The position numbers and the translations under genes were made by a program. A stretch of DNA of 64,000 nucleotides from Amia ocellicauda. Taxonomy: Eukaryota > Chordata > Actinopteri > Amiiformes > Amiidae. Under the pieces are notes generated by a model, which ran no database searches, was not told the origin of the DNA, and was given only the letters and a program-made list of their open reading frames with translations. The stretch lies in contig NW_027102659.1 in the NCBI RefSeq assembly GCF_036373705.1, forward strand, positions 186,001-250,000. The letters run 5' to 3'. Below, piece after piece: positions 1 through 9,957 of the stretch; the stretch's first letter is position 1; every line of letters starts with the position of its first letter.

Positions 1-131
1 AACAGAGGTGTATTAAACATGCTCAGCAAAAGGTCATACAGATGTTGATGATATGGCCTAATATCATTCTTGGCCCCCTTGAGCGCTTCATCCCAGTGTT
101 CGTACCCCCCGGTCTTTGTTACAGCAGCCAT
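1..131 (-). CDS. Polinton small accessory ORF (74-residue type), partial at window edge
   Basis: N-terminal part of the ORF described in full at 16290-16514; the rest lies outside the window. It starts directly after the stop of the 55-residue ORF on the same strand. Function not recognised. Confidence 0.45.
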   Translation of the reverse strand, partial: MAAVTKTGGYEHWDEALKGAKNDIRPYHQHLYDLLLSMFNTPL

Positions 132-299
132 TCACTTTTCCAGGTTTGAAAGTTGATCCTCATCGATGGTTAAATCTGTAGAGAAAAGGCTCGCGTTGGC
201 TACTTTTCTGTCAAGCACATGGTGTAATAGCGCTCTCAGGTTAGCTACAGAGTGTTGATGACAGAACCAGTTGCAGAAGCAGTCCAGAACATTCCCCAT
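132..299 (-). CDS. Polinton small accessory ORF, 55 residues
   Basis: A 55-codon ORF that begins Met-Gly-Asn-Val-Leu-Asp-Cys-Phe-Cys and ends with a stop touching the ATG of the next ORF (TGAATG). The N-terminal Met-Gly followed by two Cys could be an acylation signal, which is inference. The same ORF is present in copies A, B and C, so it is a regular part of the element. No family recognised. Confidence 0.4.
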   Translation of the reverse strand: MGNVLDCFCNWFCHQHSVANLRALLHHVLDRKVANASLFSTDLTIDEDQLSNLEK

Positions 300-311
300 G
301 TTCAAAGTCCC

Positions 312-1160
312 TTAGTTCAGGTCAGAGTCTGAATCAGTGGCGTAGATGTCGAATTCTTCGTCGCTGCCCCCAGCTTTAACTTCTTTACGGAAGAAATAAG
401 CTTTTAGCTTGCCAGCGGTTTTTCTACTCGGCTCATCCAGGTCATTGACCAGCTGCCCAAGTTTCTCTATTATAAACGGCTCCTTTTTCAGCTCCAGCAA
501 AATCTCATCTATGATTTTCTGGACTTGTCCCGCAGTGACATGTATGTGGGAGTAAGACAGCGCCTTGATTAGTGCCGGTTTCAGCCACGGTTTGTTCAGT
601 CTTCTGTAAAACACGTTGAAATAGAACAGGAAATAGTAACGGTCTGGTTCAAACAAACAACTGTGTCTCAACTGACTGGGGTGATTCACTTCACACCCCC
701 GACAGACTTCTTTCAGAGCTCGGTCGATGAGAGCACTCAGAATATACACCAGGGTGCTTTTAACCACTCTGCTTACTTGGTCACATACCCCGGGCATAAA
801 TCCTGCGTCTTCATCACGCCCCTGGGACAGTCCGATGCTCATTGGGTCGCCTGGTGGTTTGTGGGGTGTTTCTACATCCATTGGACTGACCCCCTCCTGA
901 GACGCACAGACGGTAGACAGTTCGGCAAAATCGAGGCCCTCCATGAGCTCCAGAGGCTGGGGATCCCCGAGACTCATTTGGACATCCATCGCACCGCATG
1001 TTGTTTCGTCCTGAGGGACCGGGGTCTGAGGTCTTGGAGGGTAACCGCAGTCAGAGGGTTCCAGAGTGTATATAAAATCTGGGGAATAGAACCAGGGGTG
1101 ATCCCGGGTTTGAAGAGGCCTGTAGAGCCTGTCGACGTCCGCAGCTTTCGGGTAAGACAT
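312..1160 (-). CDS. Polinton 282-residue accessory protein with Cys/His motif
   Basis: Open over 282 codons from an ATG 36 bases downstream of a TATA-like box (see 1196-1223). The N-terminal 120 residues are Pro-rich and acidic and look disordered. The central part holds CRGCEVNHPSQLRHSCL (about residues 152-168), a Cys-x2-Cys-x4-His-x5-His-x-Cys arrangement that could bind zinc. The C-terminal third is helical and charged, ending in an acidic Asp/Ser tail. Its place beside the right end fits an early or regulatory role, by analogy with adintovirus accessory genes; this is inference. Function unknown. Confidence 0.6.
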   Translation of the reverse strand: MSYPKAADVDRLYRPLQTRDHPWFYSPDFIYTLEPSDCGYPPRPQTPVPQDETTCGAMDVQMSLGDPQPLELMEGLDFAELSTVCASQEGVSPMDVETPHKPPGDPMSIGLSQGRDEDAGFMPGVCDQVSRVVKSTLVYILSALIDRALKEVCRGCEVNHPSQLRHSCLFEPDRYYFLFYFNVFYRRLNKPWLKPALIKALSYSHIHVTAGQVQKIIDEILLELKKEPFIIEKLGQLVNDLDEPSRKTAGKLKAYFFRKEVKAGGSDEEFDIYATDSDSDLN

Positions 1161-1195
1161 TCTCTTTAATTTTAAACCATGAATGAATTGTTGCG

Positions 1196-1223
1196 CCTTT
1201 TATCCTATCTCTTCACTACGTCA
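1196..1223 (-). promoter_or_regulatory. TATA-like box with CRE/ATF-like site upstream of the 282-residue gene
   Basis: On the - strand a GGATAAAAGG box (1196-1205) lies about 36 bases before the ATG at 1160, with TGACGTA (1217-1223) just upstream of it. The same TGACGTA core occurs in the terminal inverted repeats. Counterparts: copy A 17579-17606, copy B 33614-33641, copy C at about 49668-49695. Confidence 0.5.
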
Positions 1224-1238
1224 CGACACACCGCCCTC

Positions 1239-1829
1239 TTAGAAGAGAGTAGCCCCTGAGCCGTCAGACCCCCCTCCAAAACCCCACACGTCGTCGGTTT
1301 TATCATCGTCGTCGTCATTCAAGGGGGATATATAATCCATAATCCAGCATATTCTCCTTCTAACCAAATCCAGTTGCGAACATTTGGTCAAGATGTCAAA
1401 ACCATCATTTATACAGTTTATGACCTCTTTCAAGAACGGCCAGTCCACGGCGTCAAACATAATTTCAGTAACCTGTTTTTCTGGATCCTCCACACCCCCT
1501 TCAATAGGGTTTGTAATCAGGGTACTGCTAAACAAAACCTTACGATCTGTAGTTTGAGATAGACTCTTCACCACTCTACCGTAGTTCTGCAAGCTTTCCC
1601 ATTCACACCTTTCAAAACCCTGAGTCGGAGACTCCATTTCGCATTCTCTTGGACCCTCTTGCAAGCCTTCTAGAGTCTTATCCACAAGCCCCAGATCTCT
1701 CCAGGCCATCACCTTCAACCAGTCCTCATAAGAGTATTCAATTACCGTCTCAAAAGGTTCCAACGTACCCTCCTTCTCTCTTAAAGCAAAAAGCTCCACT
1801 CCAACATAGCTGGGATCCCTTTTAAAGCG
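1239..1829 (-). CDS. Polinton right-end acidic protein (element-derived part)
   Basis: C-terminal part of the right-end gene: Trp- and Glu-rich, ending in a run of five Asp and a Gly-rich tail. In copies B and C the gene has its own upstream region inside the element. Here the element stops at 1829 and the open frame carries on to 2063 through antisense tRNA-Val repeat sequence, so the first residues of the open frame are not element-derived. Function not recognised. Confidence 0.5.
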   Translation of the reverse strand, partial: RFKRDPSYVGVELFALREKEGTLEPFETVIEYSYEDWLKVMAWRDLGLVDKTLEGLQEGPRECEMESPTQGFERCEWESLQNYGRVVKSLSQTTDRKVLFSSTLITNPIEGGVEDPEKQVTEIMFDAVDWPFLKEVINCINDGFDILTKCSQLDLVRRRICWIMDYISPLNDDDDDKTDDVWGFGGGSDGSGATLF

Positions 1830-2025
1830 CAGGGCGACCTGCCTTTGAAAGAGTTTCCAAAGTGTCCTGATGTGCCCTTTAGCAATGCCAAACAGGTCTG
1901 TGAAAATGGCATCCTTTCGCGGCACTTCAGACGCCATCTCACAGTCTAGCCGACCTGAAATGCGTGAGCCCGTTTTACCAGCAGGCTTCAACGGTAACCG
2001 TTTGAAGCAAGACGTGGCGGTGTCA

Positions 2026-2098
2026 GTTTCCGTAGTGTAGCGGTTATCACGTTCGCCTAACACGCGAAAGGTCCCCGGTTCGAAACCGGGCGGAAACA
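2026..2098 (+). tRNA. tRNA-Val (AAC)
   Basis: 73 nt. Acceptor stem GTTTCCG pairs perfectly with CGGAAAC, discriminator A. Anticodon loop CTAACAC gives anticodon AAC. The T arm CCCGG-TTCGAAA-CCGGG is perfect and supplies an intact B box, and the A box region TAGTGTAGCGG is present. It matches the vertebrate tRNA-Val(AAC) consensus almost base for base. No intron. The nearest TTTT run is about 65 bases downstream. Confidence 0.9.
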
Positions 2099-2697
2099 GC
2101 CTGCTGTGAGCCGGTCCATTTCATCCTGTTTGCCCTTGTGGTTCCCCGGAGGCGGTGGGTAGCTTTTCTTCATTGGAGTGCCCGAAATCGGTGCTCTCAG
2201 AGCGTCCGTCCGTCGACAGGTTGAAATTGTAAACGCTGGTGTAGCCACTTTTAATTAAAATCTGATGATGATGATGATGATGATGTTGTTGTTGTTGTTC
2301 TTGTTGTTGTTCTTGTTGTCATCGTGGTCGCCGTCATTATTATTGTTAAAGTAAAGCAGTAGTTAGATTTGTTGCTACCGTAAGGTGCAGAAGGCACAAT
2401 AGCTCTGTGATTGTCTGATGGTGGCACAAGACAAGCAGCAGCTGTTTGAACAAGCCATTGAGCATCACCTTGTTGGGGTAAGTGTAAGTCTTGTCATAGC
2501 TCAGGGCGTTCTTCCTTTGAAAGAGTTTCCAAAGTGTCCTGATGTGCCCTTTAGCAATGCCAAACAGGTCAGTGAAAATGGCATCCTTTCGCCGCACTTC
2601 AGACGACATCTCACAGCCTAGCCGACCTGAAACACCTGAGCCCGTTTTACCAGCAGGCTTTAACGGTAACCATTTGAAGCAAGAGGCAGCGGTGTCA

Positions 2698-2770
2698 GTT
2701 TCCGTAGTGTAGCGGTTATCACGTTCGCCCAACGCGCGAAAGGTCCCCGGTTCGAAACCGGGCGGAAACA
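2698..2770 (+). tRNA. tRNA-Val (AAC)
   Basis: 73 nt, second copy in the repeat pair. Acceptor and T stems are perfect. The anticodon loop is CCAACGC, anticodon AAC, so it differs from its neighbour only in the loop flanks. Both pol III promoter boxes are intact. Confidence 0.88.
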
Positions 2771-3044
2771 GCCTACTGTGCCCTTTTCGTCATGCTTGCC
2801 CTCGTGGTTCCCCGGAGGCGGTGGGTGTCTTTTCTTCATTGGAGTGCCCGCAATCGATGCACTCAGAGCGTCCGTCCGTCGACAGGTTGAAATTGTAAAC
2901 GCTGGTGTAGCCACTTTTAATTAAAATCTGATGATGATGATGATGATGATGTTGTTGTTTTGTTCTTGTTGTCATCGTGGTCGCCGTCATTATTATTGTT
3001 AAAGTAAAGCAGTAGTTAGATTTGTTGCTACCGTAAGGTGTAGA

Positions 3045-3621
3045 AGACAACAGTAGGTATGGCGTGTGATATCAAAACATTCAGAATACTTTTAACCTAT
3101 ATAATTTATAAGCTTTGTAAAATAAACCCAAATATCTCTTTTGCGGGGATAAACGCTGTTCTGAGTAGTTTGTGACTTGTTTAATACCAAACAAAGCATC
3201 GCTATAAAAAATAAATAAAAAAATCACTGTAAAAGCGCTAGTTATTTTTGATCTTTATAGTTATTTTCTAGGCTCAGGTTGTTTTTTAGCGCTTATAAAG
3301 GCCTGAAATATTCTTAGTGGTTGTTGACTATAGGTCTTGATGCTTAAAAATGTTTTTTTGAGAGACCAAAAGGTTCTAATAAAAGTTTAGAGTAGAGAGG
3401 AGAGAGATCGTCTCCATCTTGGTTTCTATTTGAAATTTGATGCAGTGTCATTTTATTGGTTGGTTTTGATATGTTAATTGGTAACAGGGTGGCACAAAGG
3501 CCAGACCAGAACAATGCCTTACAAGCAGATCCGGCATGTGGCCATCAGTATAAGTATGAAGGTCTGGTCTTCAGCTCGACAGACTCACACTGACCTTTCG
3601 ATTTAAGACTAAAGATCAACA
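3045..3621 (+). promoter_or_regulatory. Left-arm leader and core promoter
   Basis: 577 bases without a gene. It is AT-rich upstream, then has TATAAGTA at 3549-3556, 73 bases before the first ATG (3622), with an initiator-like TCTTCAG near 3569. This is probably the promoter of the + strand early/replication genes. TATA counterparts: copy B 19932, copy C 35665, copy D 55802. Confidence 0.5.
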
Positions 3622-5662
3622 ATGTCCGGAAACAACATCAGCGATTCGATTTAAACGAGTTTTTAGGCAAGTCTTCAGATTATTTTCATTGACTCAGAGC
3701 GTGTTGTGTGCATGTATTGTAAATAAGGCTATAACATCTGTTTTAAGTTCTGTAAAATTATTTTTCAGCCAGTCAACAGGAGTTAATTCCCAACGCTGAG
3801 GAGATCATCTGGAACAACGACGGTAAGATTTTTGTGTTTGCGCTCATGGGTTCTTATGCATGGGTGTGTGTGGTTTTGAAGCGGCTCATTAGAGTTATGA
3901 AAACGTTTTAATATATATTAATGCCGGTCTCTTTAATTACACAGAAACTATCGAAAGGCCTGTGATTAATGTCTCCGAGGATCGACCAAGAGAAGTGGTT
4001 GTCCCTAGACAGGCTGTCTGCCGACCGGGTAAGAACTAAACCCCTGTTTGTTTGTATAACGTTTCTGTAAGATGTTTGAGTCCAGTTTTGTTAATTTAAA
4101 AAAATTATCCTGTCTAACAGTATTAAGAAACGTGGTTCGAGACAACGAAAGGCCTTCCACATCGAGGGCTTGTTTCGTTTTACCTTCGAGAACCGTAACC
4201 TTTCAAGAATCTGAAAGGCCGTCAGCCCCGGTATCTGATAGCTGTGAGTATATATCTGCAGCCTGTAAGAGGTTAAAGCTTTTTATAAAGCGGTGTGGTT
4301 AAAGGTTAAACATGTCTCTTACCTTCACAGCGGTGCAAAAAGCTAAACCAGCCGAAAAACATAAGAAACGATTATTCTGTGGAGGTAAGTAAGATCTTTC
4401 AAACTTTAATGTTTTTAAAAGGGCTTTGTTTGCCCGTTGAGGGCTAATATTTAAGCGATGGGTGACCGTTTCCTGTAGGGCGGGGGGTTCTGGGAAAGAT
4501 CTTTAGAAGTCCGGACAGGTCTAGGCTTGTTTCTGGGGAACGTGTTTAGAAATGACCGATTGCCGTACCGTCTGGTTAGGAAGTAAAGCCGTCCGAAAGG
4601 GTTTAGTAAGTTGTTTGGCTTATCTCCCGCTATTATACTTCTGTTTTAAAGTGGTTGTAGGAAAAGGCTTGAAGGTGTTCATTGTATTTAATATTTAAAC
4701 AGATCGTGAAAACGTTTGTGAAACAGGAAGTCCCGGGATCAGGAAGCGTTTACACTTGGAAGGTTCGTTTAAAAATGAAATGTTGTTGTGTGTGTGTGTG
4801 TTTTATTAACAATATTACAGTTTTTAAAGAAACATTTAAGAAACAGTTTATTTACAGCGGCTTCTCTGTTTTAAATTTATTATCAAGTCCTAATAAATAT
4901 ATTGTCTGTAAATAATAAGGCGTTGTAGTGAATGTCTAAGGCTATTTTCAAAGGTCTAAAAAAGCTAAAGGTTTTGAATGTCCTGGACATGTTGTTTTAA
5001 GTTTGATTTCTGTCGCCGTTTAAAGATGTAAATGTAATGTATATTTTTATTCTTCCCAAGACTCTTGGGATAGTCATTCTGTGAATGAGCTATTGAGGAC
5101 AATTACCCCGTCTAAGTGGGATCAAACATCTTTCCCGGTGAGATCACCGAGAGGATCCCCCACGGTGGTCTTGGAGACCCCCCAACATCTACTCAGGCCA
5201 CAGCCTTCTGGGGGTAATTCAACACCCCAGATTCAGCCCGCCGCATTGTCGGGCGGAACAAATACAGGCATCCAACAACCTCAGGGGTCGCCGTCAGTCA
5301 GGGCTGACACACCACCCAACGACGGCCTGGTTTCAACATCGTCCCCCCAGACCCGTTTCTTGGCTACAGAAACGCGGAACAGTACCCCGCGCTTGGCCAG
5401 GGTGTCACCGCAAAGGCCTTCTTGGTCTCCGTCCATGAGTGTACGCTCGCTCCCTGCCTCCTTCGACCGAGATTTACCGGAGCGACCATCCTTTGAAGCT
5501 GAGCCAGGCCACCAGCCCCCGGAGCTACATCCTGAAGGTCGGCATGAGTTGCTACATACTTTGTTACAAAATCAAAGACTTGTGTTAGTGGGGCAAAACC
5601 TGGTGATAGAGAGCCAAAACATCCTTATTAATACCCTTACTAACGAATTGTACCGTATTTAA
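3622..5662 (+). CDS. Polinton left-end multi-exon gene (candidate seven exons)
   Basis: Short open segments with matching phases are bordered by good splice signals. Candidate exons lie near 3622-3666 (GC donor GCAAGT), 3769-3822, 3945-4028, 4121-4243, 4331-4384, 4703-4762 and 5061-5662. All other donors are GT and all acceptors are AG preceded by pyrimidines. The last exon is the longest: Pro/Ser/Thr-rich, with many Ser-Pro and Thr-Pro pairs, ending in a Leu-rich stretch that looks like a coiled coil. Basic patches occur in the middle exons. Introns are known in some Polinton genes. Function not recognised; its position beside the left end suggests a regulatory role, which is inference. Confidence 0.5.
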
Positions 5663-5824
5663 TGTTTTAATAGACACAAAACGCCTTACTATTGTGGGTT
5701 GTTGGAAAAATAAAAAATAAATTAAAAAATGTCCTGACTTGGTAAAAGAACTCACAAACTAAAGGATTATGAACAAGCTAGGGCCCCAAAAAGACCTTCC
5801 CGAGAGAACATCCCCAGCCCTGTT

Positions 5825-6643
5825 GTGAACTCCTCTGATGTCCCAATGAACCTGGAACTATTACAAATGATAAATTATTTAAATAACCCCCAATTACCAC
5901 CGATAGAATGTGAATTAACAGACTTACCGGTGAACCCCGACCTGTTACAGATGTTCAATGATCTAAATAACCACCTCCCACCGGTAGCGCTTATAGAGGT
6001 TCACCCCCTAGTTCACCCCGATTTGTTTGAAATGGTGGAGGCTTTGGAGGAGCTACCCCGACCAAATTCTGCCCCTATTATAAATGATTTGAGACAATTA
6101 GAACACAGGATGGCGGCAGAAGCAGCCATCACTATAGAGGAGGGTCTTGACATTAACCGGTTGGATATCTTTGAAGGACTTTTACAGGCTTTAAATGAGC
6201 CTCCTCAAAAAGGGGGTTTTGTAGATGTCAGCAGTGGGGGTGTTCGGAATGTGGAGGGTTCTGAGACTGATAAGGCTGTGGAGGACATGCTCTGTGAGAA
6301 TGTAGGGGGTGAAGGCTTTGTTCAAAATGATGATGTGTCCAAGAGTACCAGTGATCCCGTGATTATAGATAGACCGGCCTATAACAATTTTGAAATGATT
6401 CAGCGTTTTAATTTTGCAGAACTTTTAAATTGTGACAATTATGCAGAAATATTTGTCAACATACACGAGGCCTTGCAGAAAATGCTTGAACAGGTTGCTG
6501 AAAGGGTCAGACCTCGAGATGTTGTACAGTTAGAACTCAGAGGGGATGATTTGTTTAGCAACCTATCTGTAATGCTGAGTGGAGATAATTTAGACGTCTG
6601 GCTAAAATCGAAGCGATATTGCAAAGTAACGCAGCCATCATAG
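5825..6643 (+). CDS. Polinton 272-residue acidic protein with Leu-rich repeats
   Basis: Open over 272 codons; the frame is open at its 5' side, so the true start is uncertain. The first 85 residues contain three imperfect repeats of a motif like NPDLLQMVNDLNN, about 30 residues apart, separated by Pro-Pro. The rest is acidic, with a helical C-terminal third. It overlaps the start of the PolB frame by about 25 bases in another frame, so the two are probably co-transcribed. It may be a separate gene or the front of the PolB product. No family recognised. Confidence 0.5.
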   Translation: MNSSDVPMNLELLQMINYLNNPQLPPIECELTDLPVNPDLLQMFNDLNNHLPPVALIEVHPLVHPDLFEMVEALEELPRPNSAPIINDLRQLEHRMAAEAAITIEEGLDINRLDIFEGLLQALNEPPQKGGFVDVSSGGVRNVEGSETDKAVEDMLCENVGGEGFVQNDDVSKSTSDPVIIDRPAYNNFEMIQRFNFAELLNCDNYAEIFVNIHEALQKMLEQVAERVRPRDVVQLELRGDDLFSNLSVMLSGDNLDVWLKSKRYCKVTQPS

Positions 6644-9600
6644 CTGATGAAAGTCTGTCTCTGGTAATGAATGTGGTTCGTAACCCTGAGGGTGGGGCGC
6701 TTAGAAGACTGTCGAAATGCTTGAAGAACGACATAATTAGGACCAAGCTCAGGCAATTAGTGGTGAGTTCCAGTGGGGACAATAAGCTCTGTTTTGCTTA
6801 CAGTTTAATAAAACTACTCACCCCCGACATGCCTGAACCCCAAGCTCTGCAAGAAGCTTTAATGCTTCATCAGAGGGCCGGCTTAAACTCTCAACAGATG
6901 GTTGCCTTTTCAGACATCACCAAGTTTGAGGAGTTGTTGTCTTTAAAAATTGTTGTGTGGTACCGTTGTGAGGTAAAGGAAGTATTTGTGAAATTTCAGA
7001 CACATCCTGAAACCCATACACAGACACTGTTTCTCTTCCTAAGTGATAGTCATTACTTTGGAATAAAGAGTTTGACGGCTTTTTTGGGTTGTTCGTATGT
7101 TTGTCATTGGTGTTATAAGGCCTTCAATGATAAGCTTAAGCACCGATGTGACGGTTACTGTAACGTCTGTTTCAATCCGCAATGTCGTAAGGGTTTGGCC
7201 CCTACCATCCGATGTAAAGATTGCTTAAGGATTTGTCTCTCAGCGTTCTGTTTTTCCGAGCATAAGGTACAGAGGGCCGCTGCTGAGGGGGTTAAAAAAC
7301 GGAGTTATTGTGATCAAACTAAATATTGCCCGCAGTGTTGCCTCCAGTACCGTTTTCATGAGGTTAAACCACACAAATGTCTGGAGCCGAGATGCAGGAT
7401 CTGTAATGCTGATTTAACCCCGGGGTCCGAACACCAGTGCTTTATTCAGCCGGTTAAAAAGGAGCCGCCGCACAACCGGTATGTCTTTTTTGCTTTTGAA
7501 TGCCGGCAAGAAAACGGGGTCCACGTTGCTAATTATATACTCTGTATTGACATGTTGGATCGTGAGTGGTCAGCTAGCGGTGAGAGTTGTGTCAGGGATT
7601 TCTTTACGCGGTATCGCGGTCCAAAATACCTCAATTACACATTTATTGCCCACAATGCTAAGGGTTATGATTCTTACATTTTGATGAAGTATCTGGTGGA
7701 AAATGGGGTGACCCCAAAAATAATAGCTCAGGGTAGCAAGATCATGTGTTTCACCGACGAAGCTTTCAACTAACGTTACATAGACTCGTTAAATTTCATC
7801 CCCATGAAATTGAGCGCTTTGCCTAAGGCTCTGGGTTTTGAGGCTCAGAAGAAAGGTTGGTTCTGCCATTTTTTTAATACTATGGACACTCAAAATTATC
7901 GAGGGTCCTACCTGCCCGCCACTTATTATGGGGTTGATACTATGATGTCTCATGAGAGGGAGGAATTCTTTAAATGGTACAATACGGTTAAGGGAGGTGT
8001 TTTTGATGACCGAGAAGAGATGGCTGCTTATTGTAAAAATGATGTGGTGATCCTTAAAGAAGCCTGTGTGCGTTTCCGCGCCGAGGTTATCAACACATCG
8101 GGTCTCGACCCTTTGCAAAGTGTGACCATAGCGTCTCTCTGCATGAAAATGTATCGGTCCGATTTCTTGCAGAAAAACACTATAGCGGTCACCACTTCTG
8201 ACAACTATCGTGCTAGACAAAAGAACTTTTCGACTGTCTCCATACAGTGGCTGGAATACCTGAGTGCCCGGGATAACATCTTCATCAGACATGCTTTAAA
8301 TCAAGGGGAAGTCAAAATGGGGCCTTACTACTTAGACGGTTTTAGCGACGTGTCCGGGCGGCGTACCGCTTATGAGTTTGCAGGTTGTATTTACCATGGC
8401 TGTCCTCAGTGCTTCGACCCAAACACCTTTAACCCCGTAACACAAAAACTCTGCAGTGATATGTACTATGATTTCCAGGAACGAATTGAAACTTTAAAAA
8501 ACACCTATGGTTTGAACGTGCTGGTGATTTGGGAACACGAGTGGACGACCCTGAAGCAACAGGAAGCGGGGGTACAACGGTTTATGGAAACCTTGGACTT
8601 TCCTGAACGTCTTGAGCCCCGGGATGCGTTATTTGGGGGTCGTACCAACGCCCTCTGTTTACATTATGAGGTAAAGGAGGGTGAGAGAGTAGATTACTAT
8701 GATTTCACCAGTCTGTACCCTTATGTCAACAAGACCAAAATGTACCCGGTGGGGCGTCCAACCATTGTTTAACGTGACTTACTCGAAATCGGACATTACT
8801 TTGGTTTGATCAAAGTCACCATGTACCCTCCTCGCGAGCTGTTCTTACCCGTGTTGCCTTACAGGTGTTCGGGAAAATTGATGTTCCCTCTGTGTAGAAC
8901 GTGTGTGGAAACTGAAAATCAAACTACCTCTTGTCTGCACAGTGATGAAGAGAGAGCGCTGACGGGTGTCTGGTGTAGCATTGAGCTTGACAAGGCGGTG
9001 GAGAAAGGTTACAGAGTCGGTAAGGTGTATGAGGTTTGGCATTTTTCTGAAAAATCTGATACTCTTTTTGCTGATTACATTATGACCCATCTGAAAGGGA
9101 AACAGGAGGCATCGGGCTATCCCTCATGGTGTGTTGACTCCGCGGCCAAAGAGCGATACGTTTAGCAATATTTTGAAAAGGAAGGGATCCGTCTAGAGCT
9201 GGGGAACATAACTGTAAACCCCGCCAAGAGACAAATGTCCAAACTGATTTTAAACAGTCTGTGGGGTAAGTTTGGGGAAAGAAATTACCGTCTAAACACA
9301 ACCTTGATTAAAACCCCTGAACAGTTTATAGAATTTATGTTTTCCAAACAACATGCAGTATCACACTTTCAATTCTTAAATGACCACGTGGCACAGGTCC
9401 AGTGGAGGGCCCCTAAAGATTTCCCCACCAAACAGGGGAACGTTAATGTTTTCATAGCGGTTTTTACCTCGGCTTACGCCCGGCTTGAACTGTACAACTT
9501 AATGGATCAGTTGCAGGAACGCACGCTCTATCATGATACTGACTCTGTAATCTTTGTCACCAGGCCAGGGGATTGGGTCCCTCCCCTCGGGGACTACCTT

Positions 9601-9957
9601 GGGGAGTTAACGAGCGAACTAGATCCTCAGGACCACATAGTGGAGTTTGTTTCAGGGGGTCCTAAGACTTACGCATACAGAACGGCTGCGGGTAAGACCT
9701 GTATGAAAGTTAAGGGTTTCACTCTGAACCATTGTAACAACAAGCTCATTAACATCAAGTCTCTGACGACCCTGGTAGAAAGTTTTGTAACCGAGAAAGA
9801 CGCGCCTCCTCGTGAGATTATTACAGCCGGAAATCAGATCTATCGCAATAAAAAGGGGTACACGTTGGAAAATAGATCACTAAACAAACGGTTCAGGGTG
9901 GTGTACAATAAAAGAGTGTTGAAGACTGATTATACCACTCTGCCTTATGGATATTAG
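6619..9957 (+). pseudogene. Protein-primed DNA polymerase B, Polinton type (POLB)
   Basis: Replication polymerase of the element. The N-terminal region has a Cys and a His in an arrangement reminiscent of OTU-like proteases (DNKLCFAYSL ... SDSHYFGI). A Cys-rich part with many Cys-x2-Cys pairs follows, probably zinc ribbons. The 3'-5' exonuclease region starts near the RYVFF stretch (about 7480). Palm motif A, DFTSLYP, is near 8700; motif B, NSLWGKFGER, near 9250; motif C, YHDTDSVIF, near 9530. The length, about 1100 residues, is usual for Polinton PolB. It overlaps the ATPase start by 11 bases. Interrupted, with a few breaks in this copy. Confidence 0.9.

Larger units (their letters stand above)
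1..1829 (-). mobile_element. Polinton copy 0, right-end fragment
   Basis: This is the right-hand end of a Polinton/Maverick element whose main body lies before the window. It carries the accessory genes only: part of the 74-residue ORF, the 55-residue ORF, the 282-residue Cys/His protein and the right-end acidic protein. It matches copy A at a constant spacing of 16383 bases. The element stops at 1826-1829, where the sequence passes into a tRNA-Val repeat; the right terminal inverted repeat present in copies B and C is absent. Fossil, young by its near identity to the other copies. Confidence 0.85.
1826..3045. repeat. Two tandem tRNA-Val repeat units (672-bp period)
   Basis: Two head-to-tail units of about 0.67 kb, each with one tRNA-Val gene (2026-2098 and 2698-2770), a conserved 3' flank and a GAT/GTT microsatellite (about 2264-2320 and 2929-2960). 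They sit between Polinton copies 0 and A. Open frames reading antisense through these units are not genes. Confidence 0.8.

Noticed and set aside
663-1169. 168-codon + strand open frame opposite the 282-residue gene
   Set aside because: Shadow of the gene on the other strand; the - strand frame has the promoter signals and is open over a greater length.
2264-2320. CRISPR-like or other regular short repeat array
   Set aside because: Plain GAT/GTT trinucleotide microsatellite.
2026-2900. tRNA-derived SINE
   Set aside because: The units lie head-to-tail in a local cluster with full-length, well-paired tRNA and both CAC and AAC types; no target duplications around single units were seen. Not fully excluded.
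2346-3050. Several - strand open frames of 84-128 codons, including a His-rich one
   Set aside because: They run antisense through tRNA-Val repeats and the GAT/GTT microsatellite; the poly-His is the microsatellite read in one frame. The same applies to 18729-19433 and to similar frames at 50453-54575.
7789-8292. 167-codon - strand open frame inside PolB, repeated in other copies
   Set aside because: Antisense to conserved polymerase sequence; its conservation follows from that of PolB.
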